From contig NZ_AWSQ01000004.1 in NCBI RefSeq assembly GCF_000498575.2, forward strand, positions 655,621 through 719,620: a stretch of 64,000 nucleotides of DNA, read 5' to 3'. The position numbers and the translations under genes were made by a program. Within the stretch, counting starts at the first letter, position 1, and each line of letters opens with the position of its first letter. The notes beneath the pieces were generated by a model. It had not been told where the DNA came from. It ran no database searches and saw nothing but the letters and a program-made list of their open reading frames with translations. The DNA comes from Pseudomonas taeanensis MS-3 (GTDB lineage: Bacteria; Pseudomonadota; Gammaproteobacteria; Pseudomonadales; Pseudomonadaceae). Of this stretch, positions 45,984 to 56,100 are shown piece by piece.

Positions 45984-47366
45984 ATGCTCGATGCCATCCA
46001 CTGGGATAGCGAGATGATCCGCCGCTATGATCAGACCGGACCACGCTACACCTCCTACCCAACTGCCATGCAATTGCATGCGGGGGTCGGCTCGTTCGAT
46101 CTACTGCACGCCCTGCGTGACAGTCGCAAAGCCCAGCGCCCCCTGTCGCTGTATGTGCATGTGCCGTTCTGCGCCAACATTTGCTACTACTGCGCCTGCA
46201 ACAAGGTGATCACCAAGGACCGCGGTCGCGCCCACGCCTATCTACAGGCGCTAGAACAGGAAATGACGCTCATTGGCCGGCATCTCGATGAACGTCAAAC
46301 GGTTGAACAGTTGCACCTGGGCGGTGGCACACCAACTTTTCTCAGCCACGATGAACTACGTCAGCTGATGAGCCAGCTGCATCAGCATTTCAACCTGCTG
46401 GATGACGACTCGGGTGACTACAGCATCGAGATCGACCCGCGCGAGGCCGACTGGTCGACCATGGGTTTGCTTCGCGAACTGGGTTTCAATCGGGTGAGCA
46501 TTGGCGTCCAGGATCTCGATCCGGCAGTCCAACGCGCGATCAACCGCCTGCAAAGTCTGGAAGAAACCTGCTCCATCGTTGAAGCCGCACGCACCTTGCA
46601 ATTTCGCTCGGTGAATATCGACCTGATCTACGGCCTGCCCCTGCAAACCCCGGAACGCTTTGCCCGCACAGTCGACGCGGTCATCGATCTGCAACCGGAT
46701 CGCCTGTCGCTGTTCAACTACGCCCATCTGCCCGAGCGTTTCATGCCTCAGCGGCGTATCGACAGCAGCGAACTGCCAAGCGCCGCGAACAAATTGGCCA
46801 TGCTGCACAACAGCATCGAACAACTGAGCTCAGCAGGTTATCGCTACATTGGTTTGGATCACTTCGCCCTGCCCGATGATGAACTGGCCAGCGCTCAGGA
46901 GGATGGCAGCCTGCAGCGCAATTTCCAGGGCTACACCACCCATGGCCACTGCGACCTGATCGGCTTGGGCGTGTCGGCCATCAGTCAGGTCGGCGATCTC
47001 TACTGCCAGAACAGCAGTGAACTGAGCGACTACCAACAGAACCTGAGCAGCGGCCAACTAACCATTCAGCGCGGCCTACAGTGCAATGCCGACGACCGGA
47101 TCCGCCGCGCAGTGATCCAGCAATTGATCTGCCACTTCCAGCTGGATTTCGCCCCGATCGAGCAGGCGTTCGGGATCAATTTCCGCGACTATTTTTCCGA
47201 TATTTGGCCGCAGTTACGACAAATGGCCGAGGACGGGCTGCTGGTACTGAGCGACCGGGGTATCGATGTGCGTCCCAGCGGTCGCCTGTTGGTGCGCTCA
47301 CTGTGCATGCTGTTCGACCATTATCTGGATGATCGCAGCCGCCAAGGCTTCTCCCGAGTGATTTAG
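45984..47366 (+). CDS. hemN: Oxygen-independent coproporphyrinogen III dehydrogenase HemN
   Basis: A 460-residue radical SAM enzyme that makes protoporphyrinogen IX when oxygen is scarce. The cluster motif is in HVPFCANICYYCACNKV (C-x3-C-x2-C-x-C); GGGTPTFLS binds SAM. N-terminal trip-wire region RRYDQTGPRYTSYPT is present and length equals the family norm. Needed for haem supply to the neighbouring cbb3 oxidases during microaerobic growth. The ATG at 45984 follows a perfect ANR box. Confidence 0.95.
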   Translation: MLDAIHWDSEMIRRYDQTGPRYTSYPTAMQLHAGVGSFDLLHALRDSRKAQRPLSLYVHVPFCANICYYCACNKVITKDRGRAHAYLQALEQEMTLIGRHLDERQTVEQLHLGGGTPTFLSHDELRQLMSQLHQHFNLLDDDSGDYSIEIDPREADWSTMGLLRELGFNRVSIGVQDLDPAVQRAINRLQSLEETCSIVEAARTLQFRSVNIDLIYGLPLQTPERFARTVDAVIDLQPDRLSLFNYAHLPERFMPQRRIDSSELPSAANKLAMLHNSIEQLSSAGYRYIGLDHFALPDDELASAQEDGSLQRNFQGYTTHGHCDLIGLGVSAISQVGDLYCQNSSELSDYQQNLSSGQLTIQRGLQCNADDRIRRAVIQQLICHFQLDFAPIEQAFGINFRDYFSDIWPQLRQMAEDGLLVLSDRGIDVRPSGRLLVRSLCMLFDHYLDDRSRQGFSRVI

Positions 47367-47708
47367 CACTACTTCATCATCGGGCAGTGTCCCCTGGTGC
47401 CAGGCTTGGCGTCGACTGCAACGACTCACGGCTGGGGCACCCTCAAGGATGCCTGCACTCCTGTAGCGGACGCCTTGCGGGTCTGCTCAACGCTCGCGGT
47501 CATGCATGCAGTCATATCGCCGTTATGCCCGACGCTACCGACGGGCCAACTCAGACTGCCCTGCCCCACACCAGCCCGTTCGGCAGCAGCCACTTAGGCC
47601 AGCGGTTGGCCTAAGTGGCTTTGCAATCTAACGTTCGTCGACTGGCTGCGTCCACTGCTGTGCTGTACCCTTACGACTATTGTGTGTTTAACCCAGGAAT
47701 CAAGGTCG
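47367..47708 (+). promoter_or_regulatory. hemN-anr spacer with a perfect 14-bp hairpin
   Basis: No convincing gene. AGCCACTTAGGCCA at 47588-47601 and its exact complement at 47607-47620 form a 14-bp hairpin with a 5-nt loop; no T run follows, but TTTG comes next. It may terminate the hemN transcript or sit in the anr leader. No TTGAT-N4-ATCAA box is seen here, so direct anr autoregulation is not indicated. Frames of 66 and 75 codons at 47387-47614 have no ribosome binding site or recognisable product. Confidence 0.6.
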
Positions 47709-48443
47709 ATGTCCGAGAGCATCAAGCTGCGTACGCCACACCAAGCCCATTGCAAGGATTGCAGCCTGGCCAGCCTGTGCCTGCCGCTTTCGCTGAACAT
47801 GGAAGACATGGACGCACTGGATGACATCGTCAAACGCGGCCGGCCGATAAAGAAAGGCGAATTCCTGTTTCGCCAGGGCGATGCCTTCGGCTCGGTTTTC
47901 GCTGTGCGCTCAGGCGCACTGAAAACCTTCAGCCTGAGCGACTCCGGTGAAGAACAGATCACCGGTTTCCACCTGCCAAGCGAACTGGTCGGCCTGTCCG
48001 GCATGGACACCGAAACCTACCCGGTTTCTGCACAGGCCCTGGAAACCACCTCGGTCTGTGAGATCCCCTTCGAGCGACTCGATGAACTCTCGGTACAGCT
48101 GCCACAACTGCGCCGCCAGTTAATGCGCGTGATGAGTCGGGAAATACGCGACGATCAGCAAATGATGTTGCTGCTGTCGAAAAAAACTGCAGATGAGCGC
48201 ATCGCTACCTTCCTGGTCAATCTGTCGGCACGCTTCCGTGCCCGCGGCTTCTCGGCCAATCAGTTCCGCTTGGCCATGTCGCGCAATGAAATCGGTAACT
48301 ATCTAGGCCTGGCGGTGGAAACCGTCTCGCGGGTATTCACCCGTTTTCAACAGAATAAATTGCTCGAAGCCGAAGGTAAGGAAGTCACTATCCTCAATCC
48401 CATCGATCTGTGCGCCCTCGCTGGCGGCAACTTCGATGGCTGA
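47709..48443 (+). CDS. anr: Oxygen-sensing transcription activator Anr (FNR family)
   Basis: A 244-residue CRP/FNR regulator that holds an oxygen-labile [4Fe-4S] cluster. Cluster cysteines: three in HCKDCSLASLC near residue 20 and one in SVCEIPF near residue 115. The cNMP-like beta-roll contains RQGDAFGSVFAVRSGALK. The C-terminal helix-turn-helix has SRNEIGNYLGLAVETVSRV with the E-x2-SR recognition pattern for TTGAT half-sites. Nearly identical to P. aeruginosa Anr. The likely targets in this window are hemN and ccoN2. Start at 47709 gives the family length. Confidence 0.96.
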   Translation: MSESIKLRTPHQAHCKDCSLASLCLPLSLNMEDMDALDDIVKRGRPIKKGEFLFRQGDAFGSVFAVRSGALKTFSLSDSGEEQITGFHLPSELVGLSGMDTETYPVSAQALETTSVCEIPFERLDELSVQLPQLRRQLMRVMSREIRDDQQMMLLLSKKTADERIATFLVNLSARFRARGFSANQFRLAMSRNEIGNYLGLAVETVSRVFTRFQQNKLLEAEGKEVTILNPIDLCALAGGNFDG

Positions 48444-48511
48444 AGTGCCGCTGCCGACTAATCTGAAATAGGCCCGTTGTCCCTTCGCCCGACAGGCACA
48501 GGAGTGTTGCT

Positions 48512-49060
48512 ATGATTTTCGACGAATTCAGCATCAAATCCCTGATCCGCCCGGTCATCGACTTCCCCAAACCCGGCGTGGTGTTCCGCGATATCACCCC
48601 GCTGTTTCAGTCGCCACGCGCCTTGCGCATGGTCGCCGACAGCTTTATCCAGCGCTACGTGGAAGCCGAGTTCAGCCATATCGCCGCGATGGACGCCCGC
48701 GGCTTCCTGATCGGCTCGATCATCGCTTACGAGCTGAACAAACCGCTGATCCTTTTCCGCAAGCAGGGCAAGCTGCCAGCAGAGGTGCTCAGCGCCGGCT
48801 ACCAGACCGAGTACGGTGAAGCCTTCCTTGAAGTACATGCCGATAGCCTCTGCGAAGGCGATCAGGTGCTGATCTTCGATGACCTGATCGCTACCGGCGG
48901 CACCCTGTTGGCCGCCGCACAACTGGTGCGGCGGATGGGCGCGAGCATTTATGAGGCAGCGGCAATTATCGACCTGCCGGAACTGGGCGGCTCGCAGAAG
49001 CTGCAAGACATTGGCATTGCGACCTTTACCCTGACCGCCTTCGGCCTTAACGAGCGTTAA
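48512..49060 (+). CDS. apt: Adenine phosphoribosyltransferase
   Basis: A 182-residue purine salvage enzyme that makes AMP from adenine and PRPP in the cytoplasm. Motifs: FPKPGVVFRDITPLF near the N-terminus, AAMDARGFLIGS, and the PRPP-binding VLIFDDLIATGGTL. Length equals the family norm. Its position directly after anr is the same as in P. aeruginosa (PA1543-PA1544). Confidence 0.95.
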   Translation: MIFDEFSIKSLIRPVIDFPKPGVVFRDITPLFQSPRALRMVADSFIQRYVEAEFSHIAAMDARGFLIGSIIAYELNKPLILFRKQGKLPAEVLSAGYQTEYGEAFLEVHADSLCEGDQVLIFDDLIATGGTLLAAAQLVRRMGASIYEAAAIIDLPELGGSQKLQDIGIATFTLTAFGLNER

Positions 49061-49129
49061 ACGCAGCTCCTCGCATTTAGCCGCTGCAACAATCTCAATG
49101 ATCTGGCCCGCGGCCTTCACGGCCGGCGC

Positions 49130-49825
49130 TTACTCAAAAAACTCCGCAAAGTAACGGTCCAGCTCACCCTCGTACTGGTCCAGTGAGTACAGCGTATCGG
49201 CGGCTAACAAGTCGAGCAGGACCATCCCATTCGGCCCGGAGTCCTGACCGACCCCAGCCCGCAAACGATTGGTCATGCCCAGATTGACCAGCCGCAAGTT
49301 GCGATAGGCCTCGCGCAGTTCACTCATCGACCAGTCCGTACTCAAGCCGCGCTGCTCGCGCAAGTACTGACCCAGCAAGTAAGTGCCAAATGCCCGATAG
49401 AGGGTCTCGTCCGTACCGCTGAAGGGCAAATGAAACCAGGCCATTGCCTTGAATAATCGCGTATACGGGCAGCCGGATGTCGCGCTCACAACGCCGAGCA
49501 AAGAACCCATGGCGCGCTGCAGGGTGGTGCGCTGGCGAATCTCACGCCCGCGCCAATGTACTTCGACCCCAACCCGCTCGTAGGACGGTGATTGCGCCAG
49601 TAACTCAATCGGCGCCACCAAAGCTACGGCAAAGGGGCAATGCACCGAGTGCTCGACCTGTAACGGACAATGGGCGCATTGATGGAAAGCTAGGCGAGTC
49701 CAGGTTGGCAGATCCGTAGCCCCTGCGGTGTCAGGCTCCATATCCACACAATGCTGCCAGCTGCGGCCGCCCGAAAATTGAAATCGGTAGCGAATGAACG
49801 AGTCATCTACAGTGTCTGGAACCAT
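49130..49825 (-). CDS. Conserved protein of unknown function with cysteine motifs
   Basis: A 231-residue soluble protein I do not recognise with certainty. The first third has two beta-rich segments (FIRYRFQFSGGRSW) and clustered cysteines in FHQCAHCPLQ and SVHCPFAVAL, which could bind a metal. The second half is helical with a conserved-looking TTLQRAMGSLLGVVSATSGCPYT then AMAWFHLPF (motif split here: TTLQRAMGSLLG and ATSGCPYTRLF). It might belong to one of the recent DUF families found beside signalling genes. Starts at 49825 or 49888 are both possible. Convergent with apt and divergent from the histidine kinase cluster. Confidence 0.6.
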   Translation of the reverse strand: MVPDTVDDSFIRYRFQFSGGRSWQHCVDMEPDTAGATDLPTWTRLAFHQCAHCPLQVEHSVHCPFAVALVAPIELLAQSPSYERVGVEVHWRGREIRQRTTLQRAMGSLLGVVSATSGCPYTRLFKAMAWFHLPFSGTDETLYRAFGTYLLGQYLREQRGLSTDWSMSELREAYRNLRLVNLGMTNRLRAGVGQDSGPNGMVLLDLLAADTLYSLDQYEGELDRYFAEFFE

Positions 49826-49987
49826 GGTCCAACCTGACTTCCGAGAGCGCAGGAAAGGAGTATGGTTGCAGCCGGCAGGAGTCGCCACAATTTAAGCGTC
49901 ATTTAACTGACAGCCTAAATCTCGCCTACTATATGAGGCAGGCATCACACAACCAGTTGCCTCTCCGCCCTTACTCGGGAGCCAGCC

Positions 49988-51274
49988 ATGGACGACAGCC
50001 AAAGTAATTTGGCCAGTGCTCTTATCGAACACCTGGACATCGGCGTAATCATTCTGGATGCGGAGCTGCGCATTCAGTATTGGAACGAATTCATCAGCCA
50101 GTGTGCCGGCAAGGCGCTCGAGCATGCCAGACAACAGCCGCTGATCCAGATTTTTCCCGAAGCAGATACGCCTCACCTGAGCAAAATATTGGCGCAGGCG
50201 CGCGACCATGGCCTGCACGTTATCACCCAGTGGCGGGAATCCTCGCACCTCATCCACTTGCCCTACATGCCCTCAGGTCAACCGGCACCTTCCGTACTGC
50301 AGAGCAGTCTTCTGTTTCCTTTCAACGACCTGAATGGTCAGCAATGTTTTGCTCTACTGCTGTACGACACCAGTGAATTCGCCCGTTCCAACGAGCAGTT
50401 GGATGCAGCACTCAAAGCCTTGAGCAGCAAGCAGATCGATCAAGCACAACTGATCAAGAAGCTCGAAACTGCCAATACTCAACTCATGCAATCGGAAAAA
50501 CTCGCCGCCATCGGCCAACTCGCCGCAGGTGTAGCGCATGAGATCAACAACCCGATTGGCTATGTATTCTCTAACTTGAAGACCCTCGCCAGCTACGTCC
50601 AAGACCTGTTGCGCATCATCGATACGGTGGACACCGCTGCCAGCCTCGACGAATTGCGCCAACTAAAACGCAGCCTGGAATACGACTACATCCGCAGCGA
50701 TGTCGAGGCGTTGATCAACGAGTCCGAGGATGGCATTGACCGGGTCAAGAAAATCATCACCGCCCTCAAGGATTTCTCGCACATAGAGGAAGAGGAGTTT
50801 CGCCTCGCCGATCTGCATCGCGGCCTGGACACCACACTCAACGTGGTCAACAACGAACTCAAGTACAAAGCCGAAGTCGTCAAGGAGTATGGCGAGATAC
50901 CCGAACTGGAGTGCATCCCTTCGCAGATCAACCAGGTGATGATGAACCTCCTGGTCAACGCCGCCCACGCCATGGACAAATTCGGCCGCATCACCCTGCG
51001 CAGTGGACACGAGGTGGACTGGGTCTGGCTGGAGGTGGAAGACACCGGCAAAGGCATCGAGCCACACCTGCTCAACCGTATCTACGAGCCCTTCTACACC
51101 ACCAAACCGGTGGGCAAAGGGACCGGCCTGGGCTTATCGCTGTCCTACAACATCGTGCAGAAACACCATGGTCGCATCGAGGTGAGCAGCGTGCTCGGCA
51201 AAGGCACGCGCTTTCGCATCTGGCTGCCGGTCTGTCAGCCGCTTGCGGTCCAACTAGGCGGTGTTGCCTCATGA
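49988..51274 (+). CDS. Cytoplasmic PAS sensor histidine kinase
   Basis: A 428-residue kinase with no membrane helix. Residues about 8-125 form a PAS domain (HLDIGVIILDAELRIQYWN), then a coiled coil (about 130-170), a HisKA-type dimerisation domain with phospho-acceptor His184 in AAGVAHEINNPIG, and an ATPase domain with NLLVNAAHAM, DTGKGI and GTGLGLS. It should autophosphorylate and feed the receivers encoded downstream. Its stop overlaps the next gene by 4 nt. It resembles the PA2571 sensor of P. aeruginosa, which is also followed by a YN-GYP regulator. Confidence 0.88.
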   Translation: MDDSQSNLASALIEHLDIGVIILDAELRIQYWNEFISQCAGKALEHARQQPLIQIFPEADTPHLSKILAQARDHGLHVITQWRESSHLIHLPYMPSGQPAPSVLQSSLLFPFNDLNGQQCFALLLYDTSEFARSNEQLDAALKALSSKQIDQAQLIKKLETANTQLMQSEKLAAIGQLAAGVAHEINNPIGYVFSNLKTLASYVQDLLRIIDTVDTAASLDELRQLKRSLEYDYIRSDVEALINESEDGIDRVKKIITALKDFSHIEEEEFRLADLHRGLDTTLNVVNNELKYKAEVVKEYGEIPELECIPSQINQVMMNLLVNAAHAMDKFGRITLRSGHEVDWVWLEVEDTGKGIEPHLLNRIYEPFYTTKPVGKGTGLGLSLSYNIVQKHHGRIEVSSVLGKGTRFRIWLPVCQPLAVQLGGVAS

Positions 51275-52614
51275 GCGAACAACACAGTGCTACCTTGCTG
51301 CTGGTTGACGATGAGGAAAACATCCTCAACAGCCTGCGCCGCATCCTGCGCCATGAGCCCTACCAGATACTCACCGCCAGTGACGGCGATCAGGCGTTAC
51401 AGCAACTCAGCCAGCAGCCTATCGACCTGGTGATTTCCGATGCACGCATGCCGGGCATGGACGGTGCCACTCTGCTGGCCAGAATTCATCAGCGCTGGCC
51501 CGATTGCCTGCGCATCCTGCTAACCGGCCACACCGATATCGGCGCCACCATCAAGGCGATCAACCAAGGGCAGATCTACCGCTATATCGGCAAGCCCTGG
51601 GATGACGATGAGTTGCGTCTGGTGATCCGCCAAGCTCTGGCGTTTCAGCACTCCGAGCGCGAACGCGAGCGCCTTGAACGCCTCACCCATGAGCAGAACC
51701 AGAACCTGCAGGAACTCAACGCGACCCTCGAACAACGGGTGCGCGATCGCACCAGTGAACTGCAACAGACGGCCGACATGCTCGACCTTGCCTTCGCCGA
51801 GCTAAAACACAGTTATATGACAGCCACCGAGGTGTTTTCGCTGCTACTCAACCAACGCCTGCCCAAAGACAAGCAGACCAATGCCCAGGTCATCGCGCTG
51901 GTGCGTGCCTATGCCGATTACCACAAGCTGGATGAAGGGCTGAGCCGAGATCTGAGTATGGCCGCCGCGCTGTACAACCTCGGCAAGTTGAGCTGGGATG
52001 ACCGTTTGCTCAACCGCCCGGCAGATGCGCTGTACCGCGAGGAACGCCAGCGCTACCAGCTGTACCCGGTTGTTGGCGAGAACCTGCTGATGACCCTCGA
52101 ACCATTGCAGGATGCGGCCTTGCTGATTCGCCATCATCAGGAACGCTGGGACGGTCGTGGCTTCCCTGACCACCTGAAGGAGCGGGAAATCCCCTTCGGC
52201 TCGCGCCTGATCAAACTGGCCGTGGACTTTATCGAACTGCAGTGCGGCCTGTTCCTTGAGCGCCACCTGAACCGAGATGAAGCGCTGCTGCTGATCAAGA
52301 AATACGCCGGCACGCTTTACGATCCTCAGCTGTGTGAACGTTTCATCAATCTGTGCACTCACATGGCACCAGATCTGGCCATGGCTGACACCAGTATTGT
52401 GCCCCTCGATACCCGCCGCCTGACACCCGGAATGATCCTGGCGCGCAACCTTCATGCAGCCAACGGCATGCTGCTGCTCAACGAAGGCAAGCAATTGACC
52501 CGCCTGCTGATCGACAAACTGATCGCTTTCGAAGCCGCCGAGGACTCGCACTACACCCTCTTCATCCACAAGCCCGAAGTCGCCACCACCAGCCAACAGG
52601 AGCACGTCGGATGA
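51271..52614 (+). CDS. Response regulator with degenerate HD-GYP (YN-GYP) domain
   Basis: A 447-residue protein. Receiver at the N-terminus (residues about 8-125; phospho-acceptor Asp57 in VISDARMPG). A coiled coil (about 130-185) links to an HD-GYP-like domain. The catalytic dyad His-Asp is replaced by Tyr235-Asn236 in ALYNLGKLSW and GYP reads GFP at 297-299 (ERWDGRGFP). A c-di-GMP phosphodiesterase activity is therefore unlikely; the known counterpart is PA2572 with YN-GYP, which acts as a signalling protein without the normal chemistry. Overlaps both neighbours by 4 nt. Confidence 0.85.
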   Translation: MSEQHSATLLLVDDEENILNSLRRILRHEPYQILTASDGDQALQQLSQQPIDLVISDARMPGMDGATLLARIHQRWPDCLRILLTGHTDIGATIKAINQGQIYRYIGKPWDDDELRLVIRQALAFQHSERERERLERLTHEQNQNLQELNATLEQRVRDRTSELQQTADMLDLAFAELKHSYMTATEVFSLLLNQRLPKDKQTNAQVIALVRAYADYHKLDEGLSRDLSMAAALYNLGKLSWDDRLLNRPADALYREERQRYQLYPVVGENLLMTLEPLQDAALLIRHHQERWDGRGFPDHLKEREIPFGSRLIKLAVDFIELQCGLFLERHLNRDEALLLIKKYAGTLYDPQLCERFINLCTHMAPDLAMADTSIVPLDTRRLTPGMILARNLHAANGMLLLNEGKQLTRLLIDKLIAFEAAEDSHYTLFIHKPEVATTSQQEHVG

Positions 52615-53147
52615 TGAAAATTCAACTATTGGATGACGAGCAGCACGTTCTCAGTGCCCTACGACGGCTATTACACCCCTACGACTGGGAAGTTCATGTA
52701 TTCAGCGATGCCCAGTTGGCCCTCCAAGCGCTGACCGAACATGAGTACGCGGTAATCGTCTCGGACCTGAAAATGCCTGAAGTGGATGGCATCACCTACT
52801 TGCAATTCGCCCGACAGCGGCAACCCAACGCCCTGCGCATACTGCTCAGTGCCCACGGCGACCGCCAGTCGATGTTGCAAGCGATTAACCAGGCAGAGAT
52901 CTACCGCTTCATCTCCAAGCCCTGGGCCGACTTCGAAGTCGAAACCGCCTTGCGTACTGCCATCGACCTGTTTCTGCTGCGCGATGAGAACCAGCGCTTA
53001 TTGCTGCAACTGCGCCAGCAACAGAGCGACCTGGAGCGCCAGGAACAGGAGCTGCTGCGCCTGGAGGCCGAGTATCCGGGCATTACACGCGTACATCGCG
53101 ACAACGACGGCTCGGTGCTGATCGACGAGATTGACGACTCGTTCTGA
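52611..53147 (+). CDS. Single-receiver response regulator with C-terminal coiled coil
   Basis: A 178-residue protein: receiver domain (residues about 1-120) with acidic LLDDEQ pocket, phospho-acceptor Asp52 in VSDLKMPEVDG, and the Lys in ISKPWADFE. The remainder is a glutamine- and leucine-rich coiled coil (about 125-150) and a short acidic tail. No DNA-binding or enzymatic output domain is present, so it may relay phosphate or act by binding another protein. Two ATGs in tandem at 52611 and 52614; the first overlaps the previous stop by 4 nt. Confidence 0.85.
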   Translation: MMKIQLLDDEQHVLSALRRLLHPYDWEVHVFSDAQLALQALTEHEYAVIVSDLKMPEVDGITYLQFARQRQPNALRILLSAHGDRQSMLQAINQAEIYRFISKPWADFEVETALRTAIDLFLLRDENQRLLLQLRQQQSDLERQEQELLRLEAEYPGITRVHRDNDGSVLIDEIDDSF

Positions 53148-53195
53148 GCTCAACGCTCCTTCTCACCCTGATCTGGCGCTGACAAGGACAATTGG

Positions 53196-56100
53196 ATGGA
53201 CATCAAGACTCGCCACCTGAGCTATCAAGCCTTCTTGCACGTGCAGGGTTTCGCCATGCTGGGCATGGGTAGTATCAGCCTGTGCGGTTATCTACTCGCC
53301 GAAACTCCTAACGCTTTTAGTCTGGTGCTGCTGCCCGACAGCGCTTTAGCAGTCCTGTTGTTGGGTCTTGGTCTGTTGGGCTGCGCCAATCGCCGCAACC
53401 AACTTTGCCAGCTGTTTGCAGGTCTGGTACTGGGCATTGGACTGTACAGCCTGAGCCATAACCTCCTGCTCACGGACAGCCAGCAGGGCCGCTCATTGAT
53501 CAGTGGCTTCCTGCGCATCCGCAGCCCTACGGCGCTGCTGTTCTGCCTACTGGCTCTTGGCCTGCTCAGCAGCCAATTGGGTACTTGGGGTAAGCGCCTG
53601 AGCGTTGGGTTGGGGCTGATGGTGATCGGCCTCGCCGGCCTCTCGCAACTGGCTCCCACGGTAACGGCCCTCAGCGCTTGGCGCCTGGGGTTCAACCATG
53701 ACGTGAATAACCTGGCCAATCTCTTCAGCCTGAGCATGGGGCTTGCCCTGTTCTGCCTCAACGGACTGCCCGCTGAACGTGAACACCTGCTGGATCGCCG
53801 GACCCTGCTCGCGGGAGCCCTGGGTACCCTACTCACCTGTAGCAGCTGGTACCTGCTGGGCCTGCAAAACATCGAAGCGAGTCAGCGACACAGCACGCTG
53901 TTGCTGTCTGAGCTGAGTGGCGCCATCGAGCGTACATTCTCTGCCCATCTGCTCTCCATCCAACGCATGGCCGAGCGCTGGCGGATGGACGGCCGTCTAC
54001 CCAGCCCAGCTAAATGGCAGCAGGAATCCAGTGGCTATTTGCGCGACTTTCCCGACATCACCCTGACCGCCCTACTGGACGAGCAACTCCGCCCCCAGAG
54101 GTTGTTCAGCCGCAATCTTGCCGAAACAGACTGGCTGCAGCATCTACTCAGCCAACCCCGTCAGCGCGACTGGCTACGACGCGCTGCCCCGGCGTGGCAA
54201 TCACGCCTGAGTCCAGCACTCAACCTGGACGCCCGACACAACAGCCTGATTGCCATCCCCCTGAACTTGCCCGCCAACCCTGGCTGGACCCTGGTCGCCA
54301 GCCTCAACCTGACTCGCATACTGAAGGACGTGCTGGGCGCGCAACCGCAGGGTTTCAGCATGCGGCTCTACGAAAATCAGCAGTTGCTGTTCGACTCGGC
54401 CCCTCAACAACCCATGGCCTCGCTCAACCAGGTAGGCCAGCAACTGCTGCATACTCCGGGCAGCAAAACTTGGCGCCTGGTCAGTTACCAGAACCTCGAT
54501 GCCGCCACACAGGCCTCAAGTCTTCTCCCCAGTCTGGTGATGCTGTTCGGCCTGACTTTCAGTTTTTTCATCATGCTCAGCCAACGTCTCGGACGGCTGG
54601 CCATCGAACACTCGCGCCACCTGCACCTGGTCAACCGGGCACTGGAAGCCAGCCTGCATCATCAAGATAACCTGCAGGCACTGAACCAGCGGATCATGGA
54701 TTTTTCCATGGACCTACTCTGCTCCATCGACGAAAACGGCCATTTCACCCAGGTCAGCCCCTCGTCCGTCAGCGTACTCGGCTACCCGCCAGACGAGCTG
54801 ATCGGCCGCCCTTACCTGAGCTTTGTAGTGCCTGAAGACCGGCAGACTACTCAAGCGACCGTCCAGGCGATGATGGCAGGCGAGGAGCACCAAGACTTTC
54901 GTAACAGCTACCAACGCAAAGACGGCAGCATCGTGCAGCTGCTCTGGTCCGGCGGCTGGTCCGAGAATGATCGCACCCTGTTTGCCGTAGCACATGACAT
55001 CACTCGCCTGGTGCAGAACGAGGCCTACGCCGAGGACCAGCGCGATATCCTCGGCATGATTTCCACCGACCAGCCGCTGGCGGATACCCTCAAGGTCATC
55101 TGCCAGGTGACCGAGGTCCAGTTACCCGGCACCTACTGCTCGGTGCTACTGATGGACAAGGAGCAGCAACACCTGTTGCTCGGTGCCGCGCCGAACCTGC
55201 CGCACAGCTACTCACAGGCTCTGCACGGGATGAAAGTCGGTGCCGCTGCCAGCGCTTGCAGCACCGCGGTTCAACGCCGCCAGCTGGTGATAAGTAACGA
55301 CATCGACGGCGACCCGCTCTGGCAGGATTACCGTGCCCTAGCCCTCGGTCATGGCTTGCAGGCCTGCTGGTCGATTCCACTGATCTCCCATCAAGGCGAT
55401 GTACTGGGCACCTTTGCCATCTACCATCACGAACCCAAACAACCGGACGACGAGCAGCTGCAGCTGATCGGTACAGCCGGCCAGCTGGCGGCCATCGCGA
55501 TCGAGCGCCAGCATGACCGTCTGCGCTTGCAGGTGAGCGAGCAACGCTACCGTTCGCTGTTCACCTTCAACCCCGACCCTGTGTTCTCCTTCGATCTGGA
55601 TGGCCAGATCGAGAGCCTGAACCAGGCCGGCTGTCAGCTCTGCGGTTACAGCGAGCAGGAACTGCTCGGACAACCCATGTCGTTGCTGCTGCACAACGAT
55701 GAGCTGGAGGAGTTCCGCAACCACCTCAAAGCGGCCCGCGAGGGTGGCACCCAGCGATACGCCATCCGTTGCAAGCACCGCGACGGACACTTGCTGGAGC
55801 TGGACCTTACGACCCTGCCGATCATCACCAACGAGCAGATTGTCGGGGTGTTCAGCATCGCCAAAGACATCAGCGAACGTAATCGAATGACCCGCGCACT
55901 ACGCGAGGCGCTGCAACACTCCGAACGCCAGGCCGAATTGCTGCGTGGCATGACTGATACGGCGGTGAACATCAACAGCCTCGTGGACAGCCAGCCGTTA
56001 CTGGACTATCTGAGCGAGCGACTGCGCCTGCTGATTGGCAGTCACCAGGCCAGCGTCAGCCTGCTCTGGGGCACTGACAGCCAGATCATCCATGCGCTAT

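Noticed and set aside
47387..47614. 75- and 66-codon frames between hemN and anr as a possible PA1545 counterpart
   Set aside because: No ribosome binding site or convincing protein character, and the longer one runs into the 14-bp hairpin.
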